The position numbers were made by a program, and so were the translations under genes. From the IMG/VR virus record IMGVR_UViG_3300020410_000017, positions 1-51,040 of that record: a stretch of DNA of 51,040 nucleotides; one strand, 5' to 3'. Each line of letters begins with the position of its first letter. Within the stretch, counting starts at the first letter, position 1. Below are positions 32,085 to 41,305 of the stretch, one piece after another. The notes below the pieces were generated by a model, which had not been told where the DNA came from, did no database searches, and saw only the letters and a program-made list of their open reading frames with translations. Source of the stretch: a virus.

Positions 32085-33155
32085 ATGGTTGATTTACAAG
32101 GCCAATCCATAGGGGCGACAAGGATCACCGCTATCGCGGGAATTAATCCGTATGCAAAGCCAATAACAGTATGGTCTGAAATAATGGGCATCAGTGATGG
32201 CTTTTCAGGCAATGAGGCATCGAGGCTAGGGTTGCAATTAGAGCCCACTGTCGCAAAAGACTATGCCATGAAAAATGGCTATGCGTTCAACGTAGATGAT
32301 TATGTTTATGATGGCCTTGGGAACAATTCTTATGTTGGCCATAAAGAGCTATTTTCTCCAGATGGAAAAATTGCGCTTCAACCAGGGGACAAAATTTACC
32401 ATCCCGACGTAGCGTATTTTCACTGCACCCCTGATTTTCTGATCCCCAACGAAAAAGGCGATATAGTCAAGATCTTGGAAATTAAAACATTTGGACTTCT
32501 TAGCGGCGGTCGTGGCGCAGGCGAGGTTTGGGGGTCTGAGCACACCGATGAAGTGCCATCATGGTACTTTGCCCAGGTTCAGTGGCAGATGTATATCGTT
32601 GGCCCGCAAGTAAAAGAAGTTGATCTGCATGTGATGGTGCCAGGGTTTGGCGATAAGCTTTTTTATACATATACCATTAAGCGTGATGACGAACTTATAG
32701 AGATCCTTGCAACAAAGGCCCATGAGTTTTGGAACGAGTACGTGCTGAAAGAAGTTGCGCCGCCCGTAGATGGCAGCGATGGCTACAAAGACTATCTGGC
32801 CGAGCGCTTCCCTCAGAACAATAAAAAATTAAAATCCGATGATGGCTCTGCTTATGCGCTAGTCCAGGAGCGTGCTCGCGGAAAAGCCATGATGGACGAA
32901 GGCAAGGCCATTGCGCAGGAAGCAGAAAACAAATTAAAACAGATGATTGGTGGCGATAGCGGACTCAAGGGCGACTGGGGGTATGTTTCCTGGAAGGCCA
33001 TTAAAGATGGTCAAAAAACAGATTTTGAGGCGGCCTTTCACGCATTGTGTGAAAAGTTAAACGCGAAAGAAAACGAGGCAGAAAAAATTCTGTCTCAAAA
33101 CACGGTGGTGAAAAAAGGTTACCGCCGTTTTATGGTGAAAAATGACAGAAAATAA
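32085..33155 (+). CDS. YqaJ-type viral exonuclease, 356 aa
   Basis: It resects DNA ends to give single strands for annealing. Motifs of the PD-(D/E)XK fold are in order: E53 (LQLEP), D117 (CTPDFLI), E132-x-K134 (LEIKT) and Q164 (AQVQWQMYIVG). The C-terminal 130 residues are helical and resemble those of other YqaJ proteins. AAAGGAG precedes the start. It is paired with a RecT-like annealase. Confidence 0.85.
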   Translation: MVDLQGQSIGATRITAIAGINPYAKPITVWSEIMGISDGFSGNEASRLGLQLEPTVAKDYAMKNGYAFNVDDYVYDGLGNNSYVGHKELFSPDGKIALQPGDKIYHPDVAYFHCTPDFLIPNEKGDIVKILEIKTFGLLSGGRGAGEVWGSEHTDEVPSWYFAQVQWQMYIVGPQVKEVDLHVMVPGFGDKLFYTYTIKRDDELIEILATKAHEFWNEYVLKEVAPPVDGSDGYKDYLAERFPQNNKKLKSDDGSAYALVQERARGKAMMDEGKAIAQEAENKLKQMIGGDSGLKGDWGYVSWKAIKDGQKTDFEAAFHALCEKLNAKENEAEKILSQNTVVKKGYRRFMVKNDRK

Positions 33156-33183
33156 GAAAAAAGAACAGCAAAAGGGAGTAGCT

Positions 33184-33867
33184 ATGGTTCTACATAAACA
33201 AGAAGAAGTTGGTGCGCGTGGCATTGTGTTGCATTCGTTTGAAGACTTAAAACGGTTTTGCAGTGCAACCACAGCATCGGGATATTTTAAGGACGCACAA
33301 GACGTGGCAAAGGCCATTGTAAAAGTGCAGGCAGGCATGGAGCTTGGCGTTCCGCCGATTGCGAGCATGGCAGGTATTCACATCGTGGAGGGAAAGCCCA
33401 CGTTGTCCTCAGGCCTTATTGCGTCGCGCATCAAGGCGAGTGGCAAGTATCGATTTGTCGTCAAAAAGCACACTGAAACCGAGTGCGAGCTTGAGTTTAA
33501 AGAAAAACTTGACGGCGCATGGGAAACCGTTGGCGTGTCTGCGTTTACGATGGCCGACGCATCAAAGGCTGGCATTGGTGGCCGACCAAACTGGAAGCGC
33601 TATCCTAAAAACATGCTTTTTGCGCGTGCGATTAGCAATGGCGCTAGATGGTACTGTGCTGATATTTTTACTGGGGCCATTTACACTACTGAGGAAATTC
33701 AGGATGATATTAGCATCGTCCAGACCGATCCCGCGCCCGTGCCCCAGGAGTCAGCCCATGAAGCGGCTGAGCCCGAAGTTGTTGAGGAAAAACAGCCTGT
33801 AAAAAAGGTAAACCCTAAAAAGTTAAAAGGTGCAAAGGCCATTAAGGACGCACTTAAAAATGCCTAG
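33184..33867 (+). CDS. RecT-like single-strand annealing protein, 227 aa
   Basis: The pattern AIVKVQAGMELGVPPIASMAGIHIVEGKPTLSSGLIASRIK, then ASKAGIGGRPNWKRYPKNMLFARAISNGARWYCADIFTGAIYTTEEI, matches RecT-type phage annealases. The tail is acidic, then Lys-rich. The ATG at 33184 has AAGGGAG upstream; an earlier in-frame ATG at 33142 overlaps the nuclease gene. With the YqaJ nuclease it forms a two-component recombination system. Confidence 0.75.
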   Translation: MVLHKQEEVGARGIVLHSFEDLKRFCSATTASGYFKDAQDVAKAIVKVQAGMELGVPPIASMAGIHIVEGKPTLSSGLIASRIKASGKYRFVVKKHTETECELEFKEKLDGAWETVGVSAFTMADASKAGIGGRPNWKRYPKNMLFARAISNGARWYCADIFTGAIYTTEEIQDDISIVQTDPAPVPQESAHEAAEPEVVEEKQPVKKVNPKKLKGAKAIKDALKNA

Positions 33868-34123
33868 CCATGCAGGGCGTTGCTCTGCGTGCGGCATTGA
33901 GTGCTTTACGCAGGGCGGCGAGGATCCGATTTGTCCAGACTGCTACATTCCCGACAATCCCACTTTTGGGTGGAAGGTTAGGCGATGGCGCGAGACAAAA
34001 AACGGCAACCCCTCAGAGCTTAGACAGTTTGCGACGACGGCGCAAAAGGAAAAATTTCTAAATCGCGAACTGGGCCTTAAAATAAAAAAAACCAAACCAA
34101 AAGAAGAAAAAAATGACAGATGA
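33860..34123 (+). CDS. Small zinc-ribbon-like protein, 87 aa
   Basis: CSACGIEC and CPDC (about residues 8-34) form a four-Cys zinc knuckle, followed by a basic tail (KIKKTKPKEEKNDR). It overlaps the annealase stop and the helicase start (ATGA), so it is translated with both. A nucleic-acid-binding accessory of the recombination module is likely but unproven. Confidence 0.65.
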   Translation: MPSHAGRCSACGIECFTQGGEDPICPDCYIPDNPTFGWKVRRWRETKNGNPSELRQFATTAQKEKFLNRELGLKIKKTKPKEEKNDR

Positions 34124-35613
34124 AACAATCACTACGTCCCTACCAGCAGGAGGCAGTTGATAGGTGCAGAGAGGCCGCAGCAAAGCACAAAAGAGTGCTG
34201 TTGCAGCTTCCGACTGGCGGTGGCAAAACCACTATCGCTGCTGAAATTATATTCCTTGCCGTTTCAAAGGGAAAAACAGTGTTATTTCTGGCTCACCGGC
34301 GCGAGCTTATATTTCAGGCCTATGATCGCTTTAGCGGCTTCGGGCTTGATTGCTCTATCGTTTTAGCTGGCGACAAAAGATGCATATCCGAAAAGCCAGT
34401 CCAGGTAGGGTCTGTTCAGACTTGCGTGCGACGAAAAAAATACATGGCATCCCTGTCGCCCGATCTCATAATTGTTGATGAGGCCCACCACGCAGTGGCC
34501 AACAGCTATGTCATCATATTAAAAATGTACCCAGACGCCGTAGTAATGGGCTTGTCGGCCACGCCATATCGCGCAGACGGTAAAGGCCTGGGGTCGATTG
34601 ATGACTATACTCTCTTTAAGGGTCTCGTTGCGGTTGAGACCACGGGCTCGCTGGTCGAACAGGGGTACTTGTCGCCATGCGAGGTCTGGGTTCCTCAGAT
34701 GATAAACTTTTCCAAGATCAAGATCGAAAAAGGTGATTTTGCCAAAAAAGAACTTGAACAAATTTTTGTAGACCGCGATCTCATGGAGAACGTAGCCCGA
34801 GACTGGAAAAAATATTGTAATGGTATGCAGACTCTTGTTTTTGCGTCTTCGGTGCAGCACAGCATTTCTTTGTGTGCGGTTTTTAACGAAAAAGGCATTT
34901 CCGCCGCCCATATTGATGGCACCACGCCCAAGGCAGAAAGAGAAAAAATTCTTCAAAAACTAGGGAACGGGAGCGTGCGGGTGGTTTCGAACTTCGGCGT
35001 GCTAACGGAGGGCTTCGATTGCCCTGCTGTTTCTGCTCTCATTTTGGCGCGGCCCACGATGTCAATGGCGCTATACAAGCAAATGGTGGGGCGAGGACTA
35101 CGAATAAACGCCGGAAAAGAGCGTGCAGTGATGCTGGATTACGGTAAAAACGTAACCCGTCACACATGGCCCACAAACGATCCTGCTGCGGACTTGTCCG
35201 CTGGCCTCTCAAGCAAGCCTTTGATGAAGAACAGAAAAGATGGCGAAAACGGTGCGTGGGTTTGCCCAAGGTGTCTTGCGGCGGTGCCGATCGAGTCCGT
35301 GAAATGTAAATGTGGTTTTAAAAAAGAAGAAAAAGAAACCAAAGCGAGAAAAAAAGAATATAGTTTAAAAAGACTACGAGAAGACCAAGCAAGAATACCC
35401 TTGACACAAGGCGAGATAATTAAGAGAAGGATGAAGTTCTTTGAGCTTGAGGAGCGGGACAAAAAAACTGGCAGAAGCAAATGGGTTTCCTGCTACAAAT
35501 ATAAACATTTATATGGGAAATATCCACACGAAGATGGTATTCTCAGCGGTGGCGAAACCTTTGAGTATTGGCGTCTAAGAAAAAAAAGGAGTGGCAATGG
35601 GGCAAAATCTTGA
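34120..35613 (+). CDS. SF2 DNA/RNA helicase with C-terminal Cys cluster, 497 aa
   Basis: Motif I is LPTGGGKTT (30-38), motif II is DEAHH (120-124), motif III is GLSATPYRADGKG, and motif VI is QMVGRGLRINAGK at about 325. This is the UvsW/RadD-like or type III restriction-like helicase class. A C-terminal CPRC...CKCG at about 386-405 is a zinc ribbon. It probably remodels forked or recombination intermediates. It sits between the annealase and primase genes. Confidence 0.85.
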   Translation: MKQSLRPYQQEAVDRCREAAAKHKRVLLQLPTGGGKTTIAAEIIFLAVSKGKTVLFLAHRRELIFQAYDRFSGFGLDCSIVLAGDKRCISEKPVQVGSVQTCVRRKKYMASLSPDLIIVDEAHHAVANSYVIILKMYPDAVVMGLSATPYRADGKGLGSIDDYTLFKGLVAVETTGSLVEQGYLSPCEVWVPQMINFSKIKIEKGDFAKKELEQIFVDRDLMENVARDWKKYCNGMQTLVFASSVQHSISLCAVFNEKGISAAHIDGTTPKAEREKILQKLGNGSVRVVSNFGVLTEGFDCPAVSALILARPTMSMALYKQMVGRGLRINAGKERAVMLDYGKNVTRHTWPTNDPAADLSAGLSSKPLMKNRKDGENGAWVCPRCLAAVPIESVKCKCGFKKEEKETKARKKEYSLKRLREDQARIPLTQGEIIKRRMKFFELEERDKKTGRSKWVSCYKYKHLYGKYPHEDGILSGGETFEYWRLRKKRSGNGAKS

Positions 35614-38599
35614 CCAAAAAGCCAAAAAAGAGATTGCAAAATTTTTAGGTTTTTTAAAGTCTTTGGATGGGGGGAATTATCATGAGGTCAGGTTTTTGGG
35701 GGCCAAAAAAGAGAGAAGGCCCAGTGGATATTACAATCATTCAAATCACGATTTGCTATTTCATGAAATAAATCGGCTGGATGCTGCTTCTGGATCTTAC
35801 ATAACAATTAATGCGGTAAAAAAGGGCATTGAAAAGCGGTCCCTTGGTCGTTCTGCCCGTGGCGTGAGCATTGAAGATGATGATATCGATCAAATAAGCT
35901 TTATTTTTATAGATATAGATCCAGAGCGGGCGGCAGGAAAAAAGAAACATTGCTCAACCGAGGAAGAGAAAAAATCAGCAAACAAAGTGGCCTATGCGGT
36001 GATCGAATATTTAGATCAACAGGGCTGGCCAGAGCCAGCATGCTTAAATGATTCTGGAAACGGCTATCATATTTTTTACGCTTGTAAATTTCCTATTGGC
36101 TTTTCCCATACCATTCAGGACTTGCTTACTGTTTTGTCCTACAAGCTTGAAACTGCTGACGCAAAAATAGACAAGTCCGTATTCAACCCTGGCCGGATCG
36201 TTAGGATTCCTGGCACCGTAAATGCCAAGGGCGACAACACCCCTGATAGGCCTCATCGGGTATGTAAAAATCTTGTTTACAATGAGTCCCCTCAGCGCGT
36301 TACAGCGCCGATGGTGGAAAAAATTGCGAACATGCTCCCACAAATAAAAGAATTTCATACGCCAAAAGTTATCAATAAAAGCTCTGCAACGATAGATGAG
36401 ATAGAAGAAAAATCCAACATCAGAATAACAAACAAGGCTCACCCAGCGGTTAGTGGCGGTGATTTGGTTTATAAGTTTGCATGCCCAGAGTGCGACAACA
36501 CGGATGTCTCTGGATACATAAGAATGACCGATGCGGGCTTTGCTTATAAGTGTTTTCATAATACTTGCAATGTCAGCACTTCTAAGTTTGCTAAAAAATA
36601 CGGCATTAAAATGAGCCATGAAAGCCCACCGAAGGGCGAGAGCGATGATATGTTGTCGCGAGTGTGGTCTGGCAGCAAATACAATGGCCAGTTCGGCCTG
36701 CGGCTCCCTGATGGCTATGTGTGGGAGGATGGCGGCCTGAAGGTTATGGATGGTCGCCAGGTTAAAGAAATCACACGCCAGCCCATGTACTTTGGTGCCA
36801 TACTGGAGGATATTGAGCTTGGCACCGAAAATGTGCAGCTTTGCTGGTATAAGCGTCGTCGCTGGAACATGCGCGTTGTCGCTCGCGAAGACCTTATGAA
36901 CAGGGCCAAGCTCGTCGGGCTTTCCTCTATGGGGCTCGGCGCGGGCTCCGACAATGCTACGATGCTAACGCACTATTTTAGAAGGTTTGAGGAGCAAAAC
37001 GAAGGAAATTTAAAGTTTGGCACCACAAGCCGAAAAATGGGGTGGAAAACCATTGACGAAAAAAAGGGCTTTTTGCTTGGTGGTCGATATATTTCCGAAG
37101 ACTCCGAGTCTCAAGCCGCCGACCTGTCAAGTGTTCCCGCAAAGGACTGGCCAAAGAACTGTGTGTCATACATGCCGAGTGATGCTGGCGACAAGCAGCA
37201 GGCCGAGTCGATAAGGTCTATGGGAAACAGCGCCGCTTGGGCCGATGCGATGAGCTGGGCAGTAAAGCACCCCAATCTTCTCATAATGATTCTTGCGTCT
37301 TTCTCCTCTCCCTTGTTGCGGGTTTTTAACCAAAGCGGTTTTACGTTGGATTTTTGCAATAAAACTTCAACTGGGAAAACCACTGGATTGAATTTTGCGG
37401 CATCGGTATGGGGGAACCCAGACACAAACGCGAGCGGGTCTTTAATAAAGGGATGGGACAGCACCACCAACAGTGTCGAGCGCGTTGCGGCATGCAGAAC
37501 CGATTTGCCAATGTTTATGGATGACACAAAAACGGCGCGAAGCCCTGAAGATGTCGCACGAACGGTGTTTAAGCTGGCCAATGGCCATGGCCGTGGCCGC
37601 GCCACCATAACCGGACTGGCGAGAGAAATAAGCTTTTTAAATATAACTATTTCCACTGGTGAAGATCCCATTTCAGAATCAGCCCCCTATGGCGGCCTGG
37701 ATGCGCGAAACCTTGAAATATCAGGGCCCATGTTTACCGAGGAATCAAATGCTTTTGCTCATGAGATCGAGGAAAACAAGCAGCAAATAATGGAAAATTA
37801 CGGCTGGGGCGGCCCTGCACTTTTGTCTTATCTTCTCTCGAACAAAGATAGGTGGTCTGAGTGGCGAGAGCTTAGAAAAAAAATCGCCACGAAACTAAAA
37901 ACCCGTCAGGACAACGTGCTGAACCGGCTTGCGAAAAACATGTCCGTTGTCTGGGCTGGTGGGGAAATCATCAGAGAGGCTGGCATTCTTGATGTCACAG
38001 AAAAACAAATTGAAGATGCCATCCTTGGCATTTGGAATGTCTGCATCGAAAACAAAGATCGCACCGAAATGGATATCTCTGCTTTGCGTTGTGCAACCCA
38101 ATTCCTTGCCGCATGGCCCGACCAGGTATTAATTAAGGATGTTGACAGGGAAGGAAAATGGGATGCCACCCTTGCCGACCCAGACGGGCAGGTTGGCATG
38201 TACACCCGCCCAGGCAAGAAGATCGCAAGAATTGATATCAAGAAAGGCGAAGTCATTAAAATATCCATCGAGGGCGGTGCTTTCGACAAGCACCTGGCAA
38301 GCCATAAGTATGTCTCCAGTCAAATAAAGAAGCAGTGGCGGGACCGTGGATGGATCGATGCCCCCAAGGGAAGACTTACGAAACCAACATTTTTAAGCAA
38401 GCATCACCGCCCGCATTGCGTGGTCATAAATAAAGAGGCATGCGAGCTTATTGATATTTATGGCGATGCAGACAAGCAAGAGCGCGAACGCCTATACTCT
38501 CAAAAATCACAGCAAGATCATTTTTCTGATGCCCGCAGGCGCTTAGACCTGGGCTCTGTGACCGAAGAAGAGAACGAAGAAACGCTCGGGTACTACTAA
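35597..38599 (+). CDS. Primase-helicase: AEP primase plus DUF927-type ATPase, 1000 aa
   Basis: The N-terminal third is an archaeo-eukaryotic primase: FIDID with D106 and D108, SGNGYH with H158, and RIVRIPGTVNAKGD at about 200-213. A zinc module CPEC...CFHNTC spans 296-324. The C-terminal helicase has Walker A NKTSTGKTT (588-596) and Walker B MFMDD (639-643), the DUF927 type. It would open and prime the phage origin, possibly the GATCCAC array. The start at 35597 has AAAGGAG upstream. The stop overlaps the next start (TAATG). Confidence 0.85.
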   Translation: MGQNLDQKAKKEIAKFLGFLKSLDGGNYHEVRFLGAKKERRPSGYYNHSNHDLLFHEINRLDAASGSYITINAVKKGIEKRSLGRSARGVSIEDDDIDQISFIFIDIDPERAAGKKKHCSTEEEKKSANKVAYAVIEYLDQQGWPEPACLNDSGNGYHIFYACKFPIGFSHTIQDLLTVLSYKLETADAKIDKSVFNPGRIVRIPGTVNAKGDNTPDRPHRVCKNLVYNESPQRVTAPMVEKIANMLPQIKEFHTPKVINKSSATIDEIEEKSNIRITNKAHPAVSGGDLVYKFACPECDNTDVSGYIRMTDAGFAYKCFHNTCNVSTSKFAKKYGIKMSHESPPKGESDDMLSRVWSGSKYNGQFGLRLPDGYVWEDGGLKVMDGRQVKEITRQPMYFGAILEDIELGTENVQLCWYKRRRWNMRVVAREDLMNRAKLVGLSSMGLGAGSDNATMLTHYFRRFEEQNEGNLKFGTTSRKMGWKTIDEKKGFLLGGRYISEDSESQAADLSSVPAKDWPKNCVSYMPSDAGDKQQAESIRSMGNSAAWADAMSWAVKHPNLLIMILASFSSPLLRVFNQSGFTLDFCNKTSTGKTTGLNFAASVWGNPDTNASGSLIKGWDSTTNSVERVAACRTDLPMFMDDTKTARSPEDVARTVFKLANGHGRGRATITGLAREISFLNITISTGEDPISESAPYGGLDARNLEISGPMFTEESNAFAHEIEENKQQIMENYGWGGPALLSYLLSNKDRWSEWRELRKKIATKLKTRQDNVLNRLAKNMSVVWAGGEIIREAGILDVTEKQIEDAILGIWNVCIENKDRTEMDISALRCATQFLAAWPDQVLIKDVDREGKWDATLADPDGQVGMYTRPGKKIARIDIKKGEVIKISIEGGAFDKHLASHKYVSSQIKKQWRDRGWIDAPKGRLTKPTFLSKHHRPHCVVINKEACELIDIYGDADKQERERLYSQKSQQDHFSDARRRLDLGSVTEEENEETLGYY

Positions 38600-39018
38600 T
38601 GGTTAAGAGAATAAAGCATGGTGGGCGATACCACTTCATGGAGGACTTTGTTGGTGCATTTTTATCTTTTGGCTCAGCGGGATTGATTAAAAAAATAAAA
38701 GAGTGGCCCTGGCCAAAGCAGAAAAAAATTGTTGATGCTGTAATTACGGAAACAATGGATTTTGCGGCCAAGCGCGAGCTGCACAATTTAGATGTCTGGT
38801 ACGAGAAGAAACAAATATTGCATGATAGACCAAAAAGGCTTCCCAAGATCGGAGAAAACCGATACTACAAGTCCACAAGAAAAAAGGACTCGAAGTATGT
38901 ATACTTGAGAATTCCTGTAAATCTTTATTCAGATGAGGGAGGGGGATTTTTTAAGGTCTCCTATAAGGATGAAAAAATAACCATAACAAAGGTTGAGGGA
39001 GATATTTATGCCGAATGA
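38599..39018 (+). CDS. Unknown basic protein, 139 aa
   Basis: Not recognised. It is rich in Lys and aromatic residues, with a helical middle (WPKQKKIVDAVITETMDFAAKRELHNLDVWYEKK) and a beta-rich end. It is TAATG-coupled to the primase-helicase gene, which suggests a replication accessory role. There is no Cys cluster or membrane segment. Confidence 0.65.
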   Translation: MVKRIKHGGRYHFMEDFVGAFLSFGSAGLIKKIKEWPWPKQKKIVDAVITETMDFAAKRELHNLDVWYEKKQILHDRPKRLPKIGENRYYKSTRKKDSKYVYLRIPVNLYSDEGGGFFKVSYKDEKITITKVEGDIYAE

Positions 39019-39319
39019 CAATGCAAAACACGAAGTTCTTACGTTTTTTCACTTGCTGCTGCACAATGGGCAGGCCCGATGCAGTGGGGATGGTGAATTG
39101 ATTCAATTTTTAAGCGATTTTACCGAGGCCGTGGGGTGTGGTTTTTCAAAGCACATTGAGATGATTAAAGATATATATGGCCGAGAAATGGCCGTCCATA
39201 TGCTTATGTCTTTTGTTAATGATGCATGCGCTTTGGATTCCGATTTTTGGGAAATGTTGTTTGATGCCCAGGAGCGAATTTCTGGCGCAAACAACGAAAA
39301 AGAAGAACATGTCAACTAA
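39008..39319 (+). CDS. Unknown helical protein, 103 aa
   Basis: Not recognised. It is mostly helical and acidic, with LTFFHLLLHNGQARC and IEMIKDIYGREMAVHMLMSF. GGGAG lies eight bases before the ATG at 39008, inside the end of the previous gene. It is placed between primase-helicase and SSB. Confidence 0.6.
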   Translation: MPNDNAKHEVLTFFHLLLHNGQARCSGDGELIQFLSDFTEAVGCGFSKHIEMIKDIYGREMAVHMLMSFVNDACALDSDFWEMLFDAQERISGANNEKEEHVN

Positions 39320-39331
39320 AGGAGAGAGAAT

Positions 39332-39685
39332 ATGTCTAGTGTTAATAATGTAGTGCTTGTTGGGAATCTAGGGCAAGACCCGAAGATCCATGATGGCGCG
39401 ATCAAGATTGCTAATTTTAGTATCGCCACCAATGAATTTGTAAAGAAAGAAAAGACCACCGAATGGCACAAGATCGTTGCCTTCGGGAAAACCGCTGAGA
39501 TTTTAGAGGCTTACGCAAAAAAAGGCACAAAGCTTGGAATTATTGGGCGGTTAAGCCAGCGTTCCTATGAAAAAGACGGCCAGACCATATACACTACTGA
39601 GGTATTGGCGAACAGCGTGCAGCTTTTATCCCCTAAAGGCCAGGACTCTGGCAGCTCAAGCAACAGTAATGATATCCCTTTTTAG
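39332..39685 (+). CDS. ssb: Single-stranded DNA-binding protein, 117 aa
   Basis: OB-fold SSB: it starts SSVNNVVLVGNLGQDPKI, then TEWHKIVAFGKTAEILEAYAKKGTKLGIIGRLSQRSY, and ends in the acidic tip NDIPF that recruits partners. The Gly/Ser linker before the tip is short (SSSNSN). AAAGGAGAG precedes the start. It protects single strands made by the nuclease and helicases of this block. Confidence 0.95.
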   Translation: MSSVNNVVLVGNLGQDPKIHDGAIKIANFSIATNEFVKKEKTTEWHKIVAFGKTAEILEAYAKKGTKLGIIGRLSQRSYEKDGQTIYTTEVLANSVQLLSPKGQDSGSSSNSNDIPF

Positions 39686-39724
39686 GCGGCCCGTTGCATG
39701 TGCCACGGCCCGCAGGAGTAGGTC

Positions 39725-39973
39725 GTGGCGCAAACCCTAAAAGAACGAGTGGACGAATTAGAAGAAAAAAACGAGTCCATTGAAAGAGACCTAGAGCACC
39801 TAACGATACGGGCCGAGAGTCTCGAAGAACAACAGCAACCAATACTTGAAAAACTAGCAGCCTATAAGGAATTTGAAGGCCGGATCGATGGGGGTCTTAC
39901 GGCGTTAAAATGGCTTGCTGGAATTTTAACTTTCTTAGCCACACTGGGTCACTGCATTCCTATTGAATATTAA
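39725..39973 (+). CDS. Coiled-coil protein with C-terminal membrane segment, 82 aa
   Basis: The start is GTG at 39725 with AGGAG upstream. Residues 3-45 form a charged coiled coil and residues 58-78 (LTALKWLAGILTFLATLGHCIP) a single membrane helix, a tail-anchored layout. It could tether a cytoplasmic complex to the membrane. Function is not known. Confidence 0.6.
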   Translation: MAQTLKERVDELEEKNESIERDLEHLTIRAESLEEQQQPILEKLAAYKEFEGRIDGGLTALKWLAGILTFLATLGHCIPIEY

Positions 39974-39982
39974 GGAGAAAGC

Positions 39983-40684
39983 ATGACCTGGACACTGAAA
40001 CACGGAGACTGGCGCGACCAGCTCTCTGACGTTGAAGAAGTTGACGCAATTATCACAGATCCACCATTTGGAGCCCGCACCCACAAGGGCGATGTGGCTG
40101 CTGCGGTGCAGCAAAAATCGGCAACGGGCCAAGATATGCGCAGGCCTATATCGTATAAGCATTTTCACCCAGCAGATGTTTTTGAATTTGTTTACGCATG
40201 GCAAAATAGAAACAAGGGCTGGTGGATTTGCATCACTTCGCATGATTTAATTCCCGTTTGGGAGCAGGCCTTCAGAGAAATCGGACTGTACTCGTTCGCT
40301 CCGCTGCCGTTTATTCGCAAAGTGCCGAGGCTTTTGGGCGACGGCCCTGCGTCATGGGCTGATTACATTATGGCGGCGCGACCAAGAAACATTAACTACA
40401 GCAGATGGGGATGCAGGCCTGGTGCGTACGTGCTTGAGAAAGGCCACTACGAGCGTAAAAAGATCGCGGTAGGGGGCAAGCCCATCTGGTTGATGAAAAA
40501 GCTTGTAGAGGACTACACGAAGCCTGGCGACACCGTGTGCGATCCCTTTGCGGGCGGTGCCACAACGCTTGCCGCCGCAACCATGCTTGGACGAAAATCC
40601 ATAGGCTGTGAAATGAGGGAGGAAATTTATCAAAAAGCCCTGGAGCGACTTTCGGCTGTTACGGTTGAGCCCGAAGCCGCATGA
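39983..40684 (+). CDS. DNA methyltransferase, beta-class order with DPPF, 233 aa
   Basis: Motif IV DPPF (26-29) precedes motif I-type sequence DPFAGGATT (187-195), the order of beta-class adenine-N6 or cytosine-N4 methylases. DPPF (rather than SPPY) favours N6-adenine. CEMREEIYQKALERL is the usual end helix. No restriction enzyme is nearby, so protection of phage DNA or a regulatory role is likelier. It is ATGA-coupled to the resolvase gene. GGAG precedes the start. Confidence 0.85.
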   Translation: MTWTLKHGDWRDQLSDVEEVDAIITDPPFGARTHKGDVAAAVQQKSATGQDMRRPISYKHFHPADVFEFVYAWQNRNKGWWICITSHDLIPVWEQAFREIGLYSFAPLPFIRKVPRLLGDGPASWADYIMAARPRNINYSRWGCRPGAYVLEKGHYERKKIAVGGKPIWLMKKLVEDYTKPGDTVCDPFAGGATTLAAATMLGRKSIGCEMREEIYQKALERLSAVTVEPEAA

Positions 40685-41148
40685 TTATTGCAAGCTTCGA
40701 TCCTGGCGCAAAAACAGGATTCTGCGTTCGCGAGGATAAAGATGTTTTAATTTCCGGCACCGAGGGCCGTGAAAAAGCAGTCCAAATCGTCAGAAATTAC
40801 ATCGAGCCTGCCGCTGTTGACATCGTAGTCATTGAGGGGGCCTATGTACCCATGCAGTCGGCGGGTTATATAAGCGGGATCCTAAAGCTTTGCAAAACAG
40901 CCGGATTTATTGAGGGGTATTGCTATTCTTACTGGCGTGACGCGCTCGTATGGCGGCCTCTGCCCACACAATGGCGTGCAGCATTAGGCCTACGCCCAAA
41001 GAACAGAGATGAGGCAAAAGAGGTCGTTCTGGCCTGGGCCGAAGAACACGTCGGGCGGAAGATTGAAGGCCCGAGAGGTGGCGCGGCTCATGATGAGGCC
41101 GAAGCGATTGCGATGGGCGCTGCCGCATTTATAAAGTTCCTAAATTAG
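40681..41148 (+). CDS. RuvC-like Holliday-junction resolvase, 155 aa
   Basis: It cuts recombination junctions before packaging. The RNase H-fold acidic residues are D7 (SFDPGAKTGF), E52 (VVIEGAY), and D138/E141 (AAHDEAEAIAMG). Length is normal for phage RuvC-type resolvases. It ends the rightward block; its stop codon overlaps the end of the convergent leftward gene, with no terminator in between. Confidence 0.85.
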   Translation: MIIASFDPGAKTGFCVREDKDVLISGTEGREKAVQIVRNYIEPAAVDIVVIEGAYVPMQSAGYISGILKLCKTAGFIEGYCYSYWRDALVWRPLPTQWRAALGLRPKNRDEAKEVVLAWAEEHVGRKIEGPRGGAAHDEAEAIAMGAAAFIKFLN

Positions 41149-41298
41149 ATAGCCGCATTCTATGAGCTTTTCTTTGTATTGTGCGTTTTGCTGCATAATG
41201 GTTCTCATTACTTCTTTGCATAAAATTGCTTCCGTATGGGCTTTTTCGGCTTTTTTTTCAACTTTTCTAAGCCTTGCCTCAATTTCCTGATGGGTCAT
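41140..41298 (-). CDS. Small helical protein, 52 aa
   Basis: A short gene not likely to be found by length filters. It is a charged helix throughout (HQEIEARLRKVEKKAEKAHTEAILCKEVMRTIM). GAGG lies five bases before the ATG, which is eight bases after the stop of the previous leftward gene. Its end overlaps the resolvase stop by nine bases. Function is unknown. Confidence 0.6.
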   Translation of the reverse strand: MTHQEIEARLRKVEKKAEKAHTEAILCKEVMRTIMQQNAQYKEKLIECGYLI

Positions 41299-41305
41299 GC
41301 GTGCC

